Both the position numbers and the translations under genes were made by a program. A stretch of 39,685 nt of DNA, from positions 8,413-48,097 of the forward strand of contig NZ_JACARE010000050.1 of NCBI RefSeq assembly GCF_013386765.1, given 5' to 3'. This DNA comes from Pseudomonas yamanorum. Its GTDB lineage: Bacteria > Pseudomonadota > Gammaproteobacteria > Pseudomonadales > Pseudomonadaceae. Positions 8,123 through 14,436 of the stretch are shown one piece after another; positions within the stretch are counted from its first letter, which is position 1; every line of letters starts with the position of its first letter. The notes beneath the pieces are model-generated. The model was not told the DNA's origin. It saw nothing but the letters and a program-made list of their open reading frames with translations, and ran no database searches.

Positions 8123-8791
8123 ATGCGCCGTTGGTTAATCCGCTACCGTTACGCAATCATTTTCTGGCTGTGCTTTGGCGTTTTCCGTACGTCCCTGGCC
8201 GACTGGAACCCGATCCCATCCGGCTCCATGCGCCCGACCTTGCTGGAGGGCGATGTAGTACTGGTCAATCGCGTGGCGTACGACCTCAAGCTGCCCCTCA
8301 CCGATATTTCCCTGGCCAAGCTGGATAACCCCCGGCGCGGCGATGTGGTGACGTTCTCCTCACCCAAGGACGGCATGCGCTTGATCAAGCGCATCGTCGG
8401 CATTCCCGGCGACACCCTGGAAATGCGCGATGAGGTGCTGTGGGTCAACGGCACGCCGGCCACCTACAGCAATGGGCAGGATATACGCGAGCCCATCGCG
8501 CCTGGCCAAACAGTTCCGGGGATCAAGGTGACGGAGCGTGCGAACAACAGCCAGCGCACGATTCAATTCATGCCGACAGTCCGGGCGCTGCGCGATTTCG
8601 GCCCGGTGACGGTGCCGGCCGACAGTTATTTCATGTTGGGTGACAACCGCGACAACAGCGATGACTCACGCTATATCGGGTTTGTGCCGCGTCGGCTGTT
8701 GATCGGGCACGCCCACCATATCCTGGCGTCAGCGCAGATCCTGGATCACTGGATGCCGCGACTGGGCCGATTTGGCGCGCCGATCCTGTAG
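8123..8791 (+). CDS. lepB: Signal peptidase I (short LepB paralogue)
   Basis: Cleaves signal peptides from exported proteins at the outer face of the inner membrane. The ATG at 8123 follows GAGG at five bases; the frame runs on upstream to 8006 but without family features. The product is 222 residues, shorter than the usual gammaproteobacterial LepB (about 280–324). It has one N-terminal membrane segment (residues about 8–22) and the catalytic dyad: Ser35 in IPSGSMRPTL and Lys89 in RLIKRIVGIPGD, with the later GDNRDNSDDSRYIGFV box also present. It stands alone, away from lepA and rnc, so it is probably a second, accessory signal peptidase. The convergent tetR stop is eight bases away. Confidence 0.9.
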   Translation: MRRWLIRYRYAIIFWLCFGVFRTSLADWNPIPSGSMRPTLLEGDVVLVNRVAYDLKLPLTDISLAKLDNPRRGDVVTFSSPKDGMRLIKRIVGIPGDTLEMRDEVLWVNGTPATYSNGQDIREPIAPGQTVPGIKVTERANNSQRTIQFMPTVRALRDFGPVTVPADSYFMLGDNRDNSDDSRYIGFVPRRLLIGHAHHILASAQILDHWMPRLGRFGAPIL

Positions 8792-8799
8792 TGGGTTGA

Positions 8800-9387
8800 T
8801 CACGCTTTCGCGCTCAGCGCCCGCAACGCAAACCCCGCGATGCCTTCCAGTTGCTCAGTGGTTGCGCCGCCCTTGCTGGCGATTTTCATGCCGCTGAGGG
8901 TGGCCATCAGAAAATCACACGCGCCGGTCAGGTCGGTATCTGCTCCCACTTCACCCTGTTCCTGCGCCTGTCCCAGGGTCTGTTCGAATGCGTTGCGCAA
9001 GCGCTCGGCGCTGTGGGCGGTGAGTTGATTGATTTCATCATCGGCCTGGCCGAACTCGCAGATGGCGTTGACGCCCATGCACCCTGCGGTCCCTTCGCGC
9101 AGAGCGCGGGTGGCGAAGGATTGCAGGGTGTCATGCAGCGCTTGCAGCGGCGTCGGGCCCTGATTCAGGCGCCCGATCAGGTCGTCGACACCGGTGCGCT
9201 GATACTCGGCCATCGCCAGCAGGTACAACTGGCGTTTGTCGCCAAAGGTGTTGTACATGCTCTGGCGACTCAACCCCATGGCCTGCATCAGCTCTTCGGT
9301 TGAGGCCGCGGCAAAACCCTTGTCGCAGAAAACCCGAATGGCTTCGCGCAGCACCTGGTCGCGGTCGAATGTTCTGGGTCTTGCCAT
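8800..9387 (-). CDS. TetR/AcrR family transcriptional regulator
   Basis: A 195-residue TetR-type repressor. The N-terminal helix-turn-helix spans about residues 9–55 (start MARPRTFDRDQVLREA, then GFAAASTEELMQAMGLSRQSMYNTFGDK split by the turn). The C-terminal helical domain would bind an unknown effector; it contains a Cys in GTAGCMGVNA that is common in a TetR subgroup found beside short-chain dehydrogenases. It lies 26 bases downstream of the dehydrogenase gene on the same strand and is probably in its operon, so the palindrome before the dehydrogenase is its likely operator. Confidence 0.88.
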   Translation of the reverse strand: MARPRTFDRDQVLREAIRVFCDKGFAAASTEELMQAMGLSRQSMYNTFGDKRQLYLLAMAEYQRTGVDDLIGRLNQGPTPLQALHDTLQSFATRALREGTAGCMGVNAICEFGQADDEINQLTAHSAERLRNAFEQTLGQAQEQGEVGADTDLTGACDFLMATLSGMKIASKGGATTEQLEGIAGFALRALSAKA

Positions 9388-9413
9388 GGGGTACCTCGGT
9401 TGCGAGTGATGGG

Positions 9414-10166
9414 TCAGGCCAGGTAACCACCGTCGATGGTCAGGCTTGCGCCGGTGACAAAGGCCGCTTCCTCGGAGGCGAGGTAAGCCACCATACCGGC
9501 TACTTCGTCGGCGGTGCCTACGCGGCCCAAGGGGATCAAATTTTTGATCATGCCCGCGTGAGGCCCGTCCGCCGGGTTCATGTCGGTGCTGGTCGGGCCC
9601 GGTTGCACGTTGTTGACGGTGATGCCGCGCGGGGCGAAATCAATCGCCAGGCCGCGGATCATACCGGCGATCGCCGACTTCGTCATGCTGTAGACACTGG
9701 AACCCGGGAAGCCCGAACGCTGGGCAACCACGCTGCCGACGCTGATGATCCGGTCACCGGCCTGCATCACCGGCGAACACGCCTTGGCGGCGGCAAAGGT
9801 GGCGCGGACGTTGACCGCAAACATCCTGTCGAAGTCTTCCAGGCTGAACTCGTCGACACTGCCCAACTGCAGGATGCCGGCGTTGTTGACCAGAATATTC
9901 AACGCGCCAAACCGTTCAACGGTGGTGGACACCGCCCGCTCAATCGCGACGACATCAGCGCTGTCGGCCTGAATCGCCAGGGCTTTGCCGCCCGTGCTTT
10001 CGATCTGGCTTACCAGTGCCAGCGCCTTGTCTGAGGAGGCCGAATAGGTGAACGCAACCGCTGCGCCTTCGGCGGCCAGACGGCGCACGATGGCTTCGCC
10101 AATCCCGCGGGAACCGCCGGTGACCAGGGCGACCTTGTTGCTGAAACGAGGGGTAGGAGTAGTCAT
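9414..10166 (-). CDS. Short-chain dehydrogenase/reductase (SDR family)
   Basis: A 250-residue classical SDR, probably NADPH- or NADH-dependent, substrate unknown. Seen: the cofactor motif TGGSRGIG near residues 16–23, NNAG at 94–97, catalytic Ser in ISVGS (141–145) and YxxxK at Tyr159/Lys163, then the PGPTSTDM loop. The ATG follows GTAGGAG on the minus strand at good spacing. It is preceded by a perfect palindrome and followed by the tetR gene, an arrangement typical of detoxification SDRs controlled by their own TetR repressor. Confidence 0.92.
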   Translation of the reverse strand: MTTPTPRFSNKVALVTGGSRGIGEAIVRRLAAEGAAVAFTYSASSDKALALVSQIESTGGKALAIQADSADVVAIERAVSTTVERFGALNILVNNAGILQLGSVDEFSLEDFDRMFAVNVRATFAAAKACSPVMQAGDRIISVGSVVAQRSGFPGSSVYSMTKSAIAGMIRGLAIDFAPRGITVNNVQPGPTSTDMNPADGPHAGMIKNLIPLGRVGTADEVAGMVAYLASEEAAFVTGASLTIDGGYLA

Positions 10167-10181
10167 GAAAGAGCGCCTGAG

Positions 10182-10207
10182 TTTAGTGGATTAAATAATC
10201 CACTAAA
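10182..10207. promoter_or_regulatory. Perfect 12-2-12 palindrome, candidate TetR operator
   Basis: TTTAGTGGATTA (10182–10193), two bases AA, then the exact reverse complement TAATCCACTAAA (10196–10207). It ends 16 bases before the dehydrogenase ATG, where it would cover the -10 region or start site. The size and perfect symmetry fit a TetR-dimer site. Confidence 0.72.
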
Positions 10208-10243
10208 CCGTATCAGGCCCAAAGAAGCGCGCCAAGCTCTTTT

Positions 10244-10257
10244 TGGATTAATTAATC
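10244..10257. promoter_or_regulatory. Second, shorter copy of the palindrome core
   Basis: TGGATTA-AT-TAATC repeats the core of the palindrome at 10187–10202, with centres 57 bases apart. It overlaps the stop codon of the upstream esterase gene. It may be an auxiliary operator. Confidence 0.4.
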
Positions 10258-11181
10258 TCTAATCGCCATTGTCTGCTCAAGGAACAGCGCCGCATTCTCC
10301 AGCGCCTGCATTCCTTCGGGCAAAATCGCCGCAAACAGGTGCCAGACGTGGAACATCCCGGGCCAAACTTCCAGCGACACCCGCACCCGGTTTTCCCCCA
10401 GATGGGTGGCCAGGCGCATGGCATCGCTGAGCATCACTTCGTTTTCGCCGATCTGCACCAGAATCGGCGGCAAGCCCCTGACGTCCGCGAACACCGGCGA
10501 TGCATCGGGGTCGTTTGGCGGCGCGCCGTTGAGAAACGCTTTCGCCAGCAGCGTCAGCCCTGCGCGGGAGGCTTGCGGGTCGAGGCCGTCACGGCTGTCG
10601 ATGGAGGCACCGGTGTGTTCCAGGTTGGCCCACGGCGACAAGGCGGCGCCCGCGGCGGGCAGCGGCAAGCCGGCGTTGCGGGCCTTGACCATCACCGACA
10701 CCACCATCGCGCCGCCGGCCGAGTCACCGGAGAACACAATGGATTTGGGATCGTTGCCCTGGTCGAGCAACCAACGATAGGCCTGCAGCGTGTCATCGAT
10801 GGGCAGCGGAAACGGATGCTCGGGCGCCAAGCGGTAATCAGGCAAGTAGACCTTTGCCCCCAGCAGTTTGGCGAAGTGGCCGGCAAGGCCCAGATAACCC
10901 CGTGGGCTGCCGCCGACATAACCACCGCCGTGGATGTACAGCAACACTCGATCACCCTCCATCGCATCAGGCACTACCACCATGGCCGGTACGCCGCCCA
11001 TGTCGACCTCATGAAAGCGTACACCGGCGGGAATCGGATGAGCGCTCAGCACCTGCTCGTAAGCCTTGCGCTGTTCATCGAGGGTAAGGGTGGTTGCTTG
11101 GCCGGTGAGAAAGGGCCCGAAGTCAGCGGCTGATGCAACCCAGGCGTCGAGACGAGCCTGGACAAGGGGAGCGAATGCCAT
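10252..11181 (-). CDS. Alpha/beta hydrolase, HSL (hormone-sensitive lipase) family esterase
   Basis: A soluble carboxylesterase-like enzyme. I place the start at the ATG at 11181 (309 residues), because GAGG lies nine bases before it; an ATG at 11196 in the same frame has a poorer site. Motifs of the HSL group are present: the oxyanion motif HGGGYVGGSP near residues 88–97, the nucleophile elbow GDSAGG, the acid region GENEVMLSDA, where a glutamate takes the usual place, and the catalytic His in GMFHVWH. The substrate is unknown. It precedes the SDR and tetR genes on the same strand with an 85-base gap that carries the palindromes. Confidence 0.9.
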   Translation of the reverse strand: MAFAPLVQARLDAWVASAADFGPFLTGQATTLTLDEQRKAYEQVLSAHPIPAGVRFHEVDMGGVPAMVVVPDAMEGDRVLLYIHGGGYVGGSPRGYLGLAGHFAKLLGAKVYLPDYRLAPEHPFPLPIDDTLQAYRWLLDQGNDPKSIVFSGDSAGGAMVVSVMVKARNAGLPLPAAGAALSPWANLEHTGASIDSRDGLDPQASRAGLTLLAKAFLNGAPPNDPDASPVFADVRGLPPILVQIGENEVMLSDAMRLATHLGENRVRVSLEVWPGMFHVWHLFAAILPEGMQALENAALFLEQTMAIRD

Positions 11182-11287
11182 GGGAGAGAACCTCATAAAG
11201 TGATCCCGATACCGGGATTGGCGATTGAGGTTCTATTTTATGGATTCTATTGGAGAACGAATTTCACCACTGAAGCGCCTGGCGGGA

Positions 11288-11656
11288 TCAGCTACCGCTG
11301 TCAGTCCGGCGGCTGCTGACTTCAGCCGGCACATCATCCCCGGCCATGCGTTTGCGGAACAACGCGGTCCTGGCCAGCAACAGCGTGGTCACCGGCACCG
11401 TGATCGACAGCAGAATCGGAATCAACCAACCGTGCAGCACCGGCCCGGACTTGAGTACTGAAAAGTAGATGATCGAGGCCAGCGCCACACACCACGCTCC
11501 CAGCGTCGAGGCCAGTGCCGGCGGGTGCATGCGCTGGAAGAAGTCCTTCATCCGCAACAACCCGATCGCTCCGATCAGCGCAAACCCGCTGCTCAGCACC
11601 AGCAGTACCGCGACGATCACTTCAACCCACAGCGGCAACACGTCGACATTGATCAT
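11288..11656 (-). CDS. mnhG: Mrp/Mnh-type cation/proton antiporter subunit G
   Basis: The last gene of the six-gene antiporter operon. It encodes 122 residues with about three membrane helices and the G-subunit signature IGLLRMKDFFQRMHPPALASTLG split across residues 30–52. The start overlaps the stop of subunit F as ATGA. The C-terminal tail after residue about 100 is hydrophilic. The whole complex exchanges Na+ (or K+) for protons across the inner membrane. Confidence 0.92.
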   Translation of the reverse strand: MINVDVLPLWVEVIVAVLLVLSSGFALIGAIGLLRMKDFFQRMHPPALASTLGAWCVALASIIYFSVLKSGPVLHGWLIPILLSITVPVTTLLLARTALFRKRMAGDDVPAEVSSRRTDSGS

Positions 11657-11931
11657 TCGATCACCTCCCCACGCAGCAGGAATTTCGCCAGGGCAAACGA
11701 CCCCACAAAACCAAACAGCGCGATCAACAGCGCCGCTTCAAAATAGGTGTCACTGGCATACCGGATGCCCAGCACCAGCATCATCAGCATGGCCAGGATG
11801 TACAGGTAATCCAGCGCCAGAACCCGGTCCTGGGCCGAGGGACCTTTGAACAGGCGAACCAGGGTCAGCACCATGGCCAGGGAGTACAGGAACAGGCTGA
11901 ACAGGATCGCATTGGAGAGCAGGGCGCTCAT
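11653..11931 (-). CDS. mnhF: Mrp/Mnh-type cation/proton antiporter subunit F
   Basis: A 92-residue protein with three membrane helices. The F-subunit motif around residues 25–45 (RLFKGPSAQDRVLALDYLY) is intact. It overlaps both neighbours by four bases (ATGA with E upstream and with G downstream), so translation is coupled. Confidence 0.92.
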   Translation of the reverse strand: MSALLSNAILFSLFLYSLAMVLTLVRLFKGPSAQDRVLALDYLYILAMLMMLVLGIRYASDTYFEAALLIALFGFVGSFALAKFLLRGEVIE

Positions 11932-12416
11932 TCGAAGATCTCCATCAGGGGCCGTTCGTAGGCGTGTTTGAAGTGCTCGATAAACTGCGCTTCGTCATCC
12001 AGGTCGAACACGTGGATCAGCAGGATGCTGCGGTCCAGGGCCAGTTCCGACCACACGGTGCCAGGCGTCACGCTGGTGATCATCGCCAGCACGGCCAGGC
12101 CGTTGGCGTCCCGCAGGTCCAGGGGGATTTTGATAAAGCGCGAGCGTGGCGCACGCGAGCCGCAGACCAGGATGCCCCAGGCCACGGCGAGGTTGGAGAT
12201 GATCACGTCGCGGCCCACCAGGAAGAACAGGCGGATGATCACACCCGGGCGGCGGATGCGGATCGGCAGCGGTCGCAGCGGCGCCATCATCAGCGGCGCT
12301 GCAAAACCGAGGATCGCCCCCAGCAGCAGGTTGCCGGGGCTCACGGACAGGTTCAGCACCAGCCACAACAGCCACAGCGCCAACGACAGCCACGGGGCAG
12401 GAAACAGGCGCTTCAT
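11928..12416 (-). CDS. mnhE: Mrp/Mnh-type cation/proton antiporter subunit E
   Basis: A 162-residue membrane protein with hydrophobic helices in the first 100 residues and a soluble tail. The conserved E-subunit stretch with SVTPGTVWSELALD and the following IHVFD is present (about residues 114–137). It overlaps subunit D by four bases (ATGA). Confidence 0.92.
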   Translation of the reverse strand: MKRLFPAPWLSLALWLLWLVLNLSVSPGNLLLGAILGFAAPLMMAPLRPLPIRIRRPGVIIRLFFLVGRDVIISNLAVAWGILVCGSRAPRSRFIKIPLDLRDANGLAVLAMITSVTPGTVWSELALDRSILLIHVFDLDDEAQFIEHFKHAYERPLMEIFE

Positions 12417-14095
12417 GGCTGCACCTCCAATGCGGCGGCCTTGGCCTCAGGGCTCATCACCGGTCGCGTCGCCATCACGGCCATCACGTAATGTTCCGGA
12501 TTATTCAGGCTTTCGGCAGCAGCCTGGGTGTAGCGCATCAGCGGCTCGGCCTTGAAGGTCAGGGCGATGCTCAGGCCCAGCAGGAAGAAGATCGGCACGC
12601 ATTCAAAACGGCGCAGCAACGGCGACGGGCGTTCTTCCGGGGTCCAGAAGCGCTGGATGCCGAGGCGGGCGAAGGCGATCAGCGAGGCCAGGCCCGAGAA
12701 GATCAACAGCGCCACCAGGCCCCACGCGGCGGGGCGCACCGGCTCGTCGATGGCGTTGCCCAGGCCCATCGGATTGATCAAGGCGCTGAGCAGGCTGAGC
12801 TTGCCGATAAACCCGGACAGCGGCGGCATGCCGATGATCAGCAGGGCGCAGGCGATAAAGCTCAGGCCAAGGAAGGCCACGGTCCAGGGGATGACCTGGC
12901 CGACCACGGCTTTCTGCTCATCGTCGAGGTTGGTGCCGGGCGGCGGATGCAGGGATTCCATGGCCTTGGGCAGGGCTTCGATTTCATCGTCCAGGGGCAT
13001 GTCGTTGGCCGAGCGCGAACGCTCGATCAATTCGGCCAGCAGGAACAGCGCGCTCAAGGCCAGGGTGGAGCTGACCAGATAAAACAGCGCCCCGGCGGTC
13101 AGGCTTGGCTGGGCAAAACCCACCGCCGACAGCAGGATCCCGGCGGACACCAGAATGCTCAGGCTGGCCATGCGTTCCAGGCGTTGCGCGGCGATCATCG
13201 CCAGCGCCGCGCAGACGATGGTCGCCATGCCGCCGTAGATCAGCCAGTCGCCGCCGAACAGCGCCGAGGCACCGGCCTGGCCCGAGAACAGCAGGTTCCA
13301 CAGGCGCAGCACGGTGTACACACCGACCTTGGTCATGATCGCAAACATCGCCGCCACCGGCGCACTCGCCGAGGAGTAGGCGGGCGCCAGCCAGAAGTTC
13401 AGCGGCCACATGCCGGCCTTGGCCAGGAACGCCACGGCGAGGATGCCCGCACCGGCGTGCAGCAGGCCGCGATCGGCTTCCGGCACCAGGGGGATTTTCA
13501 GCGCCAGGTCGGCAAAGTTCAGGGTGCCGGTGACGCCATAGATCAATGCCGCACCAATCAGGAACAAGGTCGAGGCCAGCAGGTTGATCGAGATGTAGTG
13601 CAGCCCCGCCGACACCCGCGCCCGGCCCGAGCCGTGGAGCATCAGGCCGTAGGAGGCCGCCAGCAGCACCTCGAAAAACACGAACAGGTTGAACAGGTCC
13701 GCCGTCAGGAAGGCGCCATAAAGGCCCATCAGCTGGATCTGGAACAGCGCATGGAAACTGGTGCCGGCACGGTCCCAGCGGGCCATGGCGAACAGCAGAG
13801 CGCTGACGCCGATGATCCCCGTGAGCACCAGCATCATGGCCGACAACTGGTCTACCACCAGCACGATGCCGAACGGCACTTGCCAGTTGCCCGGCAGGTA
13901 CACGCCGATGGAGCCGGGGCCACCTTTCTGGGTCCAGTACAGCAACAGCACCGCGATGCCGAGGCCCACCATGCTGGAGAACAGGTTGATCCGCGCCTTG
14001 AGCGGGCGGTGTTTCTCGCCGAGCATCAGCATCAGCGCGGCGGTCAGCAACGGCAGCAGGATCGGCGCGATGATCAGTTGATTCATCCAGGTCAT
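12413..14095 (-). CDS. mnhD: Mrp/Mnh-type cation/proton antiporter subunit D
   Basis: A 560-residue polytopic membrane protein related to the NuoM/NuoN subunits of complex I. The proton-antiporter core is recognisable: NLFVFFEVLLAASYGLML with the conserved glutamate (residues about 131–148), the lysine-bearing segment LAKAGMWPLNFWLAPAY, and MTKVGVYTVLR. A hydrophilic insert around residues 365–400 lies between helices. It overlaps subunit C by four bases. Confidence 0.94.
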   Translation of the reverse strand: MTWMNQLIIAPILLPLLTAALMLMLGEKHRPLKARINLFSSMVGLGIAVLLLYWTQKGGPGSIGVYLPGNWQVPFGIVLVVDQLSAMMLVLTGIIGVSALLFAMARWDRAGTSFHALFQIQLMGLYGAFLTADLFNLFVFFEVLLAASYGLMLHGSGRARVSAGLHYISINLLASTLFLIGAALIYGVTGTLNFADLALKIPLVPEADRGLLHAGAGILAVAFLAKAGMWPLNFWLAPAYSSASAPVAAMFAIMTKVGVYTVLRLWNLLFSGQAGASALFGGDWLIYGGMATIVCAALAMIAAQRLERMASLSILVSAGILLSAVGFAQPSLTAGALFYLVSSTLALSALFLLAELIERSRSANDMPLDDEIEALPKAMESLHPPPGTNLDDEQKAVVGQVIPWTVAFLGLSFIACALLIIGMPPLSGFIGKLSLLSALINPMGLGNAIDEPVRPAAWGLVALLIFSGLASLIAFARLGIQRFWTPEERPSPLLRRFECVPIFFLLGLSIALTFKAEPLMRYTQAAAESLNNPEHYVMAVMATRPVMSPEAKAAALEVQP

Positions 14096-14436
14096 TCCTT
14101 GGGCTCCCGGCCGTCCACATGGTCAGTGCCGGTCAGGCCCCGGGACGCCAGCAGCACCACCAGGAACAGCGCGGTCATGGCGAAGCTGATCACGATCGCC
14201 GTCAGCACCAGGGCCTGGGGCAGCGGGTCGGTGTAGTTGAGCAAGTCTTGCGGCACGCCGTCCTTGATGATCGGCTCCTTACCGATAAACAGGCTGCCCA
14301 TGCTGAAGATGAACAGGTTGACCCCGTAGGACAGCAGGCACAGGCCCATCACCACCTGGAACGTCCGTGGCCGCAGGATCAGCCAGACGCCGGAGGCTGC
14401 CAGCACCCCAATGGCAATTGCGATGACTTCTTCCAT
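14092..14436 (-). CDS. mnhC: Mrp/Mnh-type cation/proton antiporter subunit C
   Basis: A 114-residue NuoK-like protein with three membrane helices. The central GLCLLSYGVNLFIFSMG segment and the motif DPLPQALVLTAIVISFA are diagnostic for subunit C. The start overlaps the stop of the AB fusion as TGATG. Confidence 0.93.
   Translation of the reverse strand: MEEVIAIAIGVLAASGVWLILRPRTFQVVMGLCLLSYGVNLFIFSMGSLFIGKEPIIKDGVPQDLLNYTDPLPQALVLTAIVISFAMTALFLVVLLASRGLTGTDHVDGREPKE

Noticed and set aside
11188..11233. GAACCTCA … TGAGGTTC inverted repeat with an inner ATCCCG/CGGGAT hairpin before the esterase gene
   Set aside because: The hairpin could end the antiporter mRNA or be an operator, but it has no T-run and overlaps the possible start codons; I could not choose a role.
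12491..14236. Plus-strand open frame of 581 codons opposite mnhD
   Set aside because: Same compositional shadow; mnhD is clear on the other strand and both its junctions overlap its neighbours.
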